Made by a program: the position numbers and the translations under genes | The notes under the pieces: model-generated | Databases searched by the model: none | The model's input: the letters and a program-made list of their open reading frames with translations, nothing else | Told to the model about the DNA's origin: nothing | From: Terrimonas_A sp036262095 | Lineage (GTDB): Bacteria; Bacteroidota; Bacteroidia; Chitinophagales; Chitinophagaceae | NCBI GenBank assembly: GCA_036262095.1 | Contig: DATAJQ010000097.1 | Span: forward strand, 1 to 64,000 | DNA: 64,000 nucleotides | Direction of reading: 5' to 3' | Part shown: positions 15,989 to 22,788 of the stretch, in pieces | How the letters are laid out: each line of letters begins with the position of its first letter | How positions within the stretch are numbered: the first letter of the stretch is position 1

Positions 15989-16237
15989 ATGACAGAACTC
16001 AAAATCGAGGCGCATTTCAGAAACGACAAACACCATAACTCACTTGAGATCGTTGTTCCCGAGGGGCTTTCTCATAAGGAACTCGCCAAAGTGACGCTGG
16101 GTGATTTGCTTTCCAAATTCAGACCTTCAGGCTGCCAGGCCTGTTTATCCGGACAGGACTTCATCATCCGTGAGCGGTTTGAAAAAGTGTTGCCTGTTGA
16201 AATCCCCGCACTGCGTGGAGCATTGGCAACTAAGTAG
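15989..16237 (+). CDS. Putative MNIO-modified precursor peptide with one CxxC
   Basis: This is an 82-residue peptide starting at ATG 15989 (M-T-E-L-K-I-E-A-H-F); a GTG at 15953 in frame is less likely. It has no signal peptide. The first about 45 residues read like a leader (I-V-V-P-E-G-L-S-H-K, then L-G-D-L-L-S-K-F). Then comes F-R-P-S-G-C-Q-A-C-L-S-G-Q-D-F with the only two cysteines, Cys49 and Cys52, followed by a charged and Pro-containing tail. Position directly before a DUF692 enzyme and its partner is the precursor position in MNIO RiPP loci, where Cys is the modified residue. It lacks the EGKCG repeats and Sec signal of bufferins and is not methanobactin-like. Precursor role is inference from context. 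Confidence 0.6.
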   Translation: MTELKIEAHFRNDKHHNSLEIVVPEGLSHKELAKVTLGDLLSKFRPSGCQACLSGQDFIIRERFEKVLPVEIPALRGALATK

Positions 16238-16242
16238 TAATG

Positions 16243-16283
16243 AAATAGTATACGGCCTGCAACAGGCAGGCTGTATACTATTT
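16243..16283 (+). terminator. Intercistronic hairpin between precursor and MNIO genes
   Basis: AAATAGTATAC and GTATACTATTT give 11 bp, extended inward by GGCCTGC / GCAGGCT (7 bp with one G-T pair), so the stem is 18 bp with a 5-nt loop. Only a short T-rich tail (TTTATT) follows, so termination would be partial. It starts 6 bp after the peptide stop codon and ends 35 bp before the MNIO start. Such a hairpin can leave many more copies of the precursor message than of the enzyme message, as in many RiPP operons. Confidence 0.75.
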
Positions 16284-16317
16284 ATTAACTGGCTTTCTTC
16301 CACAAAACAATTGAACG

Positions 16318-17223
16318 ATGAAAACTGAGCAACTCGGAATAGGTATTTTATATAATGCCTCGTTGCCTGAATATCTCGGGCAGCATATGGATCAACTGGA
16401 CTACATTGAGATCATTCCCGATATGTTCTGGTCAGATGAAGGAAGAGGGCAACAGCCGAGGTTCCGGCCCCTGCCCAAATGGATGCATCAATTGGATTGG
16501 ATTGCTGGGCGGGTGCCATTGGTTGCCCATAATATCGGCATCTCAATCGGCACCATTGATTACTTTGATGAAGAATACATACGATTCATGCGGCAAATGC
16601 ATGAAACATATCAGTTCCAATGGCATAGCGATCATCTCTCCTTTCTTAAATTGCCAACTAAAGGACCGCATGATCACAATGCAGGGATCGCTATTCCTGT
16701 TCCATACGATGAAGAATACCTCACGATGATAGGAAAGAAAGTGGAGTTTATCCGCGATACAATAGATATTCCTTTCCTGCTTGAAAATAATGTTTACTTC
16801 GTGGAATATCCTGAACAGGATTATACAGAAACTGCATTTGTGAACAAGCTGGTCAGCAACCATCATTGTAATATTTTGCTCGATATCCATAACCTGCATG
16901 TCAACGCTATAAACCAGGGGGCTGATGCAAAAGCATATATCGATGAACTGGATATGGAAAATGTGATGGAAATGCATATTGCTGGCGGCAACGACATGAA
17001 TGGCTTCTATATGGATTCGCATGCGGGTCCATGCCCCGATGAAGTGTGGGAATTGCTTGACTATGCTGTAAGCAAGGCGCCTAACCTGCGTGGCATCACT
17101 TTCGAATTCCATGAATCCTATTTTCCGCTCCTGCAATTCGACGGGTTGAACAGGCAGATAGAACTTGCAAGAAATACATGGGAAAAATATCACTTAAAAC
17201 ACCAGGGGTATGAGCGCGCGTGA
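16318..17223 (+). CDS. DUF692 multinuclear non-heme iron oxidase (MNIO)
   Basis: This 301-residue protein has a TIM-barrel DUF692 fold, the family of MbnB, TglH, ChrH and BufB, which use two or three iron ions and oxygen to modify Cys residues of peptides. Likely metal ligands are visible in the family blocks: V-A-H-N-I-G-I-S (His71), W-H-S-D-H-L-S-F (His103, Asp105, His106), L-L-E-N-N (Glu156), L-L-D-I-H-N-L-H-V-N-A (Asp189, His191, His194), M-H-I-A-G-G (His220), D-S-H-A-G-P (Asp233, His235) and F-E-F-H-E-S-Y (Glu263). Length is normal and it has no signal peptide. It is preceded by a Cys-bearing peptide gene and overlapped by 14 bp by its probable partner. Which chemistry it performs cannot be read from sequence. 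Confidence 0.9.
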   Translation: MKTEQLGIGILYNASLPEYLGQHMDQLDYIEIIPDMFWSDEGRGQQPRFRPLPKWMHQLDWIAGRVPLVAHNIGISIGTIDYFDEEYIRFMRQMHETYQFQWHSDHLSFLKLPTKGPHDHNAGIAIPVPYDEEYLTMIGKKVEFIRDTIDIPFLLENNVYFVEYPEQDYTETAFVNKLVSNHHCNILLDIHNLHVNAINQGADAKAYIDELDMENVMEMHIAGGNDMNGFYMDSHAGPCPDEVWELLDYAVSKAPNLRGITFEFHESYFPLLQFDGLNRQIELARNTWEKYHLKHQGYERA

Positions 17224-17860
17224 TTTTCAACTGGCATTTGCTTCATTGATTGCTTCGCCCCAAACCTGCTGTGAACTGCTAACAGCAGAGGAGCCTTTCT
17301 TTACCCGTTTCCACCTGACAGAAAAAGAAAAACTTCGTTTACGTGCTATCGTAAGGCAAAAGGGGATTTCTGCCTGTTGCTCCTTATACAGGATGAACAG
17401 GGTTACGCCGGTTTACTCACAACTCTCAAATACCTGTGCTTTGTTAAAAGATAAACTGATACCATTAATAGAAGAATTCTGGCAGTATTTGACAAAGCCA
17501 AGTCTTCAATTCAGGGAAGAGGTTCTTGAGTTTGGCGATTTTTTAATGAATAAAATAGATCTGGGAACCATTCATCTGCCCTATCTGAAAGAAGTGCTGC
17601 AGTTGGAGATGGCCATGAATGAACTGAGCTACCTGCCTGAAGGCGAATACCGGATGCTCAGTTTTGAACATGATATTTTTTTTGTGCTGCAGGCATTGGC
17701 TGAAGGAAGGCTGGAGGAAGCAGTTGTACCCTATTCCACGGAGAGGTATAAGATGTATATAAAGAATGATAGGGTTGAGATGGAAACGGCAGAAGATTCT
17801 TGCATCGGACTGGAAGTAAATCAGTCATCAACTATACGGACGACCCTTGAGACTAAATAA
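17210..17860 (+). CDS. Probable MNIO partner protein (MbnC/TglI/ChrI-type role)
   Basis: This is a 216-residue soluble protein whose ATG overlaps the last 14 bp of the MNIO gene, so translation is coupled. The N-terminus D-F-Q-L-A-F-A-S-L-I-A-S-P resembles the helical start of DUF2063-type partner proteins that bring the precursor leader to the MNIO. The rest is helical with F-W-Q-Y-L, L-E-F-G-D-F-L and L-E-M-A-M-N-E-L-S-Y-L, and then a small beta region with Y-S-T-E-R-Y-K-M-Y-I. Two Cys pairs (C-C at 20-21, C-C at 53-54 approximately) are unusual. Sequence similarity alone would not name it; the assignment rests on gene order and the partner's usual size. Confidence 0.65.
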   Translation: MSARDFQLAFASLIASPQTCCELLTAEEPFFTRFHLTEKEKLRLRAIVRQKGISACCSLYRMNRVTPVYSQLSNTCALLKDKLIPLIEEFWQYLTKPSLQFREEVLEFGDFLMNKIDLGTIHLPYLKEVLQLEMAMNELSYLPEGEYRMLSFEHDIFFVLQALAEGRLEEAVVPYSTERYKMYIKNDRVEMETAEDSCIGLEVNQSSTIRTTLETK

Positions 17861-17896
17861 AACAGGGGCTCAAATTTTGAGCCCCTGTTTTATTTA
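17854..17896. terminator. Perfect bidirectional terminator closing the MNIO operon
   Basis: A perfect inverted repeat with 21-nt arms around one central T: the GC-rich core is CAGGGGCTC / GAGCCCCTG, with A-tract upstream and T-tract downstream on either strand. The left arm includes the stop codon of the partner gene. It can terminate both the MNIO operon and the converging DUF1080 operon. Confidence 0.9.
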
Positions 17897-17919
17897 GATC
17901 ATCTAACCTCAGCGACCCC

Positions 17920-18666
17920 TCACAGTTCCTTAACCATTATATTCTTAAAATACACTTTATTCCCATGATCCTGTAATGCGATCAACCCTGTCTTTGCCAT
18001 TCCATAATCCGCATAATCCTTCCATTTACCTGTTTCTTTTTTCTTTTTCCAGTCATCCCCCCAGGCTTGAAATTCAACAATTTTTTCACCATTAAGCCAA
18101 TATTCTGCGTGCCCTTTATCAAACACGATCCTGCTGCTGTTCCATTCCCCGACAGGTTTCATTTTTTTGTTGCTGCCTGCTGTATACATCGCATAATCAG
18201 CACCTGTTTTCTGCCATTCTTCCAGCTTTCCCGGAAAATCTTTATCATCTATCATCTGGTATTCCGGACCTGTTTCATAAGGCGCCTGGTATTTGGAACT
18301 TTCTACCACGTGATACATAAGACCACTGTTTGCTCCTTTGGTGAGTTTCCAGTCCCATTTCAGTTCAAAATTTTCGTAGGCTTTATCTGTTACGATGTCT
18401 CCGCCATGTGCGTCCTTGGCGGCACCGAGGCAAACGAGTGAACTGTCCTCGATCATCCAGTTCTTTATCTCTCCCTGTTTGTTATAACCGTGCCATCCGG
18501 TAAATGATTTACCATCAAAAAGGCTTACCCATTGATGTTCTACAGGAGTTGTTTGTGCCATTGTATCAGTTTTTGCTTGTTCTGTTGCTGTGGTCGGCGT
18601 ATTGTTTTCGCCACAGGAAATCAATGTTGCAAGTGAAAGCGCTCCAAACAAGTATTTCAGGTTCAT
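17920..18666 (-). CDS. DUF1080 (3-keto-disaccharide hydrolase family) lipoprotein
   Basis: This is a 248-residue protein with lipoprotein signal (lipobox L-I-S-C, Cys19), so outer-membrane or periplasmic. The concanavalin-like DUF1080 domain starts at about 45 with W-V-S-L-F-D-G-K-S-F-T-G-W-H-G and has F-E-L-K-W-D-W-K-L, N-S-G-L-M-Y-H-V, Y-E-T-G-P-E-Y-Q and a C-terminal I-A-L-Q-D-H-G-N-K-V-Y-F-K-N-I. DUF1080 proteins have been tied to hydrolysis of 3-keto-glycosides. It is third in a minus-strand operon after the oxidoreductase, with 11 bp between genes. Confidence 0.87.
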   Translation of the reverse strand: MNLKYLFGALSLATLISCGENNTPTTATEQAKTDTMAQTTPVEHQWVSLFDGKSFTGWHGYNKQGEIKNWMIEDSSLVCLGAAKDAHGGDIVTDKAYENFELKWDWKLTKGANSGLMYHVVESSKYQAPYETGPEYQMIDDKDFPGKLEEWQKTGADYAMYTAGSNKKMKPVGEWNSSRIVFDKGHAEYWLNGEKIVEFQAWGDDWKKKKETGKWKDYADYGMAKTGLIALQDHGNKVYFKNIMVKEL

Positions 18667-18677
18667 ATACCAGGTAT

Positions 18678-20045
18678 TTATTTTTTAATTAATTGCATTT
18701 TTTCAGGATTCCATAAGATGGCAGTATTATTATTATAACTGTCGTTACATAACAATGCTGGTGCTGCTGCGCGGTAACCAAATACAGCGTCTTCGGCAAC
18801 CTTGCCACCCGTGCGTATGGCATTGAAGAAATTGGCGAAATGATCATAAGGCCCACCGAGATAACCTTTCTCCGCCTCAAAAGTATATTCCTGTGGAGGA
18901 AGGATCCTTTTGCGGCCGGTAACCGGGGTGCCTGCTTTTTTCATCTGTTCGATAAAGAAGGGATCATCAGAAGATACGTCCTTGTTCCTTTTCAGTGTAA
19001 CAGAATCCCAGGTGATATCCATTGAACCTTCGCTTCCTACAAGCTTCAGGTAAGTTGTTCCGCTTGTGCCGTCCACGAAATTGCATCGCAGGGAAAGGTT
19101 GAATGCGGGATGAACCTGCTGTCCGTAATCAAACACACCAATCAGTACATCCGGTACTTCACGGCCATCTTTCCAGTAACGGAGACCACCGGAAGAATAC
19201 ACTTTATTCGGACCGAAGGAATCAGTAATAAAATGAAGGCTTGAAAACAAATGCACGAAAAGATCGCCGGACATTCCGGTACCATAATCGGTATAATTTC
19301 TCCACCTGAAGAAGCGGGTGGCATCAAAAGGGCGTTTGTTTGTATTGCTGACGAATGTATCCCAGTCAACGGTAGAAGGGGATGCATCTGCAGGGATCGG
19401 GTATTGCCATGCACCTACCGGTGAATGTCTTGCCCAGAATCCTTCAGCATAGTTCAATTGCCCGATGGCTCCGTCTTTTAACAGCTGCTTTGCTTTTTCA
19501 TTACCAAGAGAGGAAACGCCCTGGCTGCCGACCTGGAATACTTTGCCGGATTGTTTCTGCGCTGCTATTACATCGTGCCCCTCGTCAATGGAATGCACCA
19601 TTGGCTTTTCGCAATACACGTGCTTTCCTGCTTTTAAAGCGTCGATAGAGATTTGTTTATGCCAGTGATCGGGAGTGGCGATGATTACCGCATCCACGTC
19701 TTTCCTGGCCAGGATCTCTTTGTAACTGCGGGTAGTGAACAGGTCGGAGCCCCACCGGTCTTTTGCATCTTTAAGCCTGCCATCATACAGATCGCAGACT
19801 GCTACGAGCTTTGCGCCGGGAACGCGAAGCGCCGTCTTGGTGTCTTCTGTTCCCATTCCACCTGCCCCTATCAATGCGATATTGATATTGTCATTCGGGC
19901 TTACAATAGATCTTTTCAGAAATTCGGAGTACTTATGTTCTCCTTCTGCTGAAAAAACGCTGGAGCCGACAGCTACGGCTGCAGTTGATCCGGCAAGTTT
20001 TTTAATGAAGCTTCTTCTTGAAGGGTCCTGGAAGAATTTACTCAT
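18678..20045 (-). CDS. Gfo/Idh/MocA-family oxidoreductase, Tat-exported
   Basis: This is a 455-residue protein with a twin-arginine signal (S-R-R-S-F-I-K-K, residues 9-16) and a hydrophobic stretch to about 33. The Rossmann domain has L-I-G-A-G-G-M-G (about 58-65), then V-A-V-C-D-L, A-T-P-D-H-W-H and the conserved C-E-K-P-M-V-H-S. The C-terminal Gfo/Idh/MocA beta-sheet domain carries R-W-R-N-Y-T-D-Y-G-T-G-M-S-G-D-L and ends N-P-E-K-M-Q-L. Tat export suits a protein that folds with NAD(P) inside. With flanking DUF1080 genes it likely oxidises or reduces the 3-position of a sugar in the periplasm (3-keto-glycoside pathway). Neighbour spacing is 8 bp and 11 bp. Confidence 0.9.
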   Translation of the reverse strand: MSKFFQDPSRRSFIKKLAGSTAAVAVGSSVFSAEGEHKYSEFLKRSIVSPNDNINIALIGAGGMGTEDTKTALRVPGAKLVAVCDLYDGRLKDAKDRWGSDLFTTRSYKEILARKDVDAVIIATPDHWHKQISIDALKAGKHVYCEKPMVHSIDEGHDVIAAQKQSGKVFQVGSQGVSSLGNEKAKQLLKDGAIGQLNYAEGFWARHSPVGAWQYPIPADASPSTVDWDTFVSNTNKRPFDATRFFRWRNYTDYGTGMSGDLFVHLFSSLHFITDSFGPNKVYSSGGLRYWKDGREVPDVLIGVFDYGQQVHPAFNLSLRCNFVDGTSGTTYLKLVGSEGSMDITWDSVTLKRNKDVSSDDPFFIEQMKKAGTPVTGRKRILPPQEYTFEAEKGYLGGPYDHFANFFNAIRTGGKVAEDAVFGYRAAAPALLCNDSYNNNTAILWNPEKMQLIKK

Positions 20046-20053
20046 GTGTTTGT

Positions 20054-20653
20054 TTATTTCAGTTCTTTAATGCGGATATTTTTCCATCTTACTTTAATTC
20101 CACCACCATCGTGTATCTGGAGAGCTATAAAGCCCTTTCCTTTACCGATCTTTTCATCGCTGAGGCTCACCATTTCTGTTCCGTTGAGCCAGGTGGTCAC
20201 TTTGTCATTTACAACAAGTATTTTCATCTTATTCCAGCTGCCAGCTTTCAATATCTTTTCCTTTTCAGGTGAAGGTTTGATGAGCCAGCCTCTTCCATAA
20301 GATTCATAGATGCCTCCTGTATTATGATCGGGCGGAGCAACTTCAACCTGCCAGCCGTTAATGGTAGTGCCTTCAATTCCTGATCTGAAGAATACGCCAC
20401 TGTTCCCATCGGCTTCCTGTTTGAACTCCAGTTCCAGGAGAAAATTGTGATAGGGCTGCTCGGTGGAGAGATAGCCATACTTTTTGTCGGGGCCACTTTC
20501 ACAGATAAGTTCTTTATCCTCTACGTACCATTTTTCTGTACCATGGATCTTCCATCCTGAAAGATCTTTCCCGTTAAAAAGTTTTTTAAACCCCGCGGGG
20601 GTGGCAAAAACAAATGATCCAAGGATCAAGATAACCGTTAGTATGTATTTCAT
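20054..20653 (-). CDS. DUF1080 (3-keto-disaccharide hydrolase family) secreted protein
   Basis: This is a 199-residue protein, first in the minus-strand operon. Signal peptide residues 1-19 (ends V-F-A-T-P-A). The DUF1080 domain begins F-K-K-L-F-N-G-K-D-L-S-G-W-K-I and includes F-L-L-E-L-E-F-K, N-S-G-V-F-F-R-S-G, V-T-T-W-L-N-G-T-E-M-V and I-A-L-Q-I-H-D-G-G-G-I-K-V. It is a compact one-domain copy compared with the lipoprotein at 17920. With two DUF1080 proteins around one oxidoreductase, one may convert the keto-glycoside and the other a product or different linkage; that split is inference. Confidence 0.87.
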   Translation of the reverse strand: MKYILTVILILGSFVFATPAGFKKLFNGKDLSGWKIHGTEKWYVEDKELICESGPDKKYGYLSTEQPYHNFLLELEFKQEADGNSGVFFRSGIEGTTINGWQVEVAPPDHNTGGIYESYGRGWLIKPSPEKEKILKAGSWNKMKILVVNDKVTTWLNGTEMVSLSDEKIGKGKGFIALQIHDGGGIKVRWKNIRIKELK

Positions 20654-20696
20654 ATTAATGATTGACAGCGTATGTCTAAAAATACATTCTTTCCTG

Positions 20697-20816
20697 AATA
20701 AAACAGGCTCAGGATAATTTTCTTTTAATATAAATCAGCAAGAGCCTGCGCGGATCAGGGATCTTAACGCGAGTGATGACAGATCCCGATCATAAGAGGA
20801 TAAAGACACCTCTTGC
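20697..20816 (-). promoter_or_regulatory. Leader with two mutually exclusive hairpins before the DUF1080 operon
   Basis: Read on the minus strand, GCAAGAG (20816-20810) can pair with CTCTTGC (20744-20738), enclosing a second stem GGGATCT / AGATCCC (20787-20781 with 20764-20758). Alternatively CAGGCTC (20748-20742) pairs with GAGCCTG (20710-20704), followed directly by TTTTATTC, a terminator-like form. The two options share bases 20742-20744 and cannot coexist. The terminator option ends about 45 bp before the start codon at 20653. Stems are short (7 bp), so chance pairing is possible. The rest of the gap, 20817-21107, shows nothing I can name. Confidence 0.35.
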
Positions 20817-21107
20817 GCTCCCCGCTTTTTCGCCAGGCAGTCTTGGATCAGTATGACCGGATCTATTGTCAATATTTTATTGTCTTTTATAGAAACTGAC
20901 GATTTCAGAAAAGGGTTGGGTAAAAATGAGTATTTCTCAAATTTAATTTTTCCCGGTTATGAATGTTCCGTTGGAAATATGATAATCATATTGTTCCGGC
21001 GAAGTGTACCGGAGAGCAGGCGGGAGCCAGGGAGCAGTTTTAACTGACCGGGTGAGGAAGCTGGCAGATGGTATGGTGGAAATAAGAGGAGGGCGGCTTA
21101 CATTATA

Positions 21108-22088
21108 TTACTGCTTCACAAACCTGGTCACATTATTTTTTATTTTATCCACTGTTCTTAGATAACTAAAAATGGCTGACAGGTCCGAACTATCCATGCC
21201 TGTATACATAAACCATGGCATTGGTGTATTAAAATCATTCGACCCCAGCTTTTGTGTATGATAACTTGAATCAGAGAACCGTTTAAATTTCTGAACAAAA
21301 AGTTCACTTGACCAGCTTCCGATACCGGTTTCAATATCTGCCGTAATATTAGGCGCTGTTACGATCATTCCATTCGGGAAATTAAATGAACGTCCGCCGC
21401 CAAATTCAGTACCGGTAATCGGATCGGCCTGCTTATCAACCTGGCTGTGGCAATCCACACACTTGGCCATCGTTACAAGGTACTTTCCATAAGCCACTGT
21501 GTCAGTTTTTGCAGGCTTAGGCGATAAGGAAGCTTTGGTTGGAATGGTGTTTACTATAAAGCTTACCGGGAAATCAAGTGTTCTTTCCGGCACATTATTC
21601 GCAATCGAAGGAAGGGAGCGCAAGTAGGCTATAATACTATAAATATCTTCCTGGTCCATTTTTCCATAACTTAAATATCCCATCAGGGGGAATAGCGCTT
21701 TATCATGTTTATTTTGCCCTGTGGTGATGGCTCTGAAAATTTCGCCATCGGTCCAGTTAGAAAGCGCGTAAGGCGTAATATTAGGTGAATACAGGGTGCC
21801 GGGAAATTGCATTTCCTTTCCGAATTTTTCGCCTCCGGCTCCAAATGTGCCTTCTTTAATAGGGCCACCGTACATCGTCCAGTCGCGCTGGCTGTGGCAA
21901 TCCATACAGGCTGCTACATGGTTGGCCAGGTATTTACCTCTTTCCACCCGCTCTGGAGTGGCTTCTATCTTAATATCGGGAGCATCACCAACATTGGGTA
22001 ATGCTTTTTTCACGTACACCATAACCGCTGCAATGCCAACAACAACTACCATCACTAAAATAAAGAGTACTTTAAAGATCTTTTTCAC
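21108..22088 (-). CDS. Membrane-anchored diheme cytochrome c
   Basis: This is a 326-residue protein with an N-terminal membrane anchor (hydrophobic residues 7-26) and two class I cytochrome c domains. Heme motifs are C-M-D-C-H at Cys61/Cys64/His65 and C-V-D-C-H at Cys210/Cys213/His214. Methionine ligands are likely in the M-P-W-F-M-Y-T-G-M type segment near the C-terminus and the F-P-L-M-G-Y segment of the first domain. It should pass electrons in the periplasm, possibly from a sugar or alcohol dehydrogenase to the respiratory chain. The position next to the Gfo/Idh operon may be meaningful because 3-position sugar oxidation can feed cytochrome c, but it is separated by about 450 bp. Confidence 0.88.
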   Translation of the reverse strand: MKKIFKVLFILVMVVVVGIAAVMVYVKKALPNVGDAPDIKIEATPERVERGKYLANHVAACMDCHSQRDWTMYGGPIKEGTFGAGGEKFGKEMQFPGTLYSPNITPYALSNWTDGEIFRAITTGQNKHDKALFPLMGYLSYGKMDQEDIYSIIAYLRSLPSIANNVPERTLDFPVSFIVNTIPTKASLSPKPAKTDTVAYGKYLVTMAKCVDCHSQVDKQADPITGTEFGGGRSFNFPNGMIVTAPNITADIETGIGSWSSELFVQKFKRFSDSSYHTQKLGSNDFNTPMPWFMYTGMDSSDLSAIFSYLRTVDKIKNNVTRFVKQ

Positions 22089-22156
22089 CGTTTTTTATTT
22101 TTCTGTTATTAATCCTGTCTGGTTATCATTTTTGTGGGGCAGGTTGCGGTCTACAG

Positions 22157-22681
22157 TTATTTTTTTACAGTTTTTATTTCTTCCACTCCTTCTACAGTGT
22201 ACTTAAGCGTAATGAATTCTGAGGCATTTTCCATAATTGCCTGGTAAGCTGTTTGACCGTATGCCTGTATTTCAGTAGCCCGGAACAGGCGGTAAGCAGC
22301 GTAATCTTTTTGAATTTCTTTGCTGAAAGCTTCAGGCAAATTTTCCATACGGCACTCCGTGATCGCATAGCTCATTTTGCCTTTTGAAGAAAAGCAGGCG
22401 GTGGCTTTCCGGCCATTATTTAAAAAGGACACAAAATGGTACGAGTCTTTCTCGTACCATTTGGGTTCTGTTGCCTTTGGAAATAAGGTGGAAAAGGAGG
22501 CGGCTATTGTTGGGCTTACGGCGGCAGTATTTTCTGCGCTAACTTCTTTTTTGGTGATCGTTGCTATGGCATCAGGATCTTTTTCAGTGTTTCCCGCGTA
22601 CATGCCTTGTCCGAAAGACAGGATTGAAACACCCAGAGTAAGGAATAAAGTGGCGGCTAAGGTTTTGGTGCACTGTTTCAT
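22157..22681 (-). CDS. Secreted PepSY-like protein
   Basis: This is a 174-residue protein with a signal peptide (hydrophobic residues 9-24, ends F-G-Q-G). The mature region has F-S-T-L-F-P-K-A-T-E-P-K-W-Y-E-K-D-S-Y-H, then F-S-S-K-G-K-M and L-P-E-A-F-S-K-E-I, which fit the PepSY-like (BLIP-like) periplasmic folds common in Bacteroidota (F-P-x-A...W at the start of the repeat). Function unknown. Its stop is about 68 bp upstream of the cytochrome gene start on the same strand, so co-transcription is possible. Confidence 0.55.
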   Translation of the reverse strand: MKQCTKTLAATLFLTLGVSILSFGQGMYAGNTEKDPDAIATITKKEVSAENTAAVSPTIAASFSTLFPKATEPKWYEKDSYHFVSFLNNGRKATACFSSKGKMSYAITECRMENLPEAFSKEIQKDYAAYRLFRATEIQAYGQTAYQAIMENASEFITLKYTVEGVEEIKTVKK

Positions 22682-22733
22682 TTTAATACGATTGGATTAT
22701 TATGAATCAATTGTAGTTACAGCATAAAAATAC

Positions 22734-22753
22734 CCTTCCACCCAGCCGGAAGG
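22734..22753 (-). terminator. Terminator after the hybrid two-component gene
   Basis: On the minus strand, CCTTCC-GGCTGGGT-GGAAGG forms a 6-bp stem with an 8-nt loop, followed by GTATTTTTATG. It lies about 35 bp after the stop codon of the 22789 gene. Confidence 0.5.
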
Positions 22754-22788
22754 CTATAAGAATTGATTCAAAAGCTATCAGTTTTGGG

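Noticed and set aside
16543..17193. 216-codon minus-strand frame inside the MNIO gene
   Set aside because: It is antisense to conserved DUF692 blocks; its length comes from codon bias on the coding strand.
20853..21047. 64-codon frame in the gap after the DUF1080 leader
   Set aside because: No motif or start context; no homology that I can recognise.
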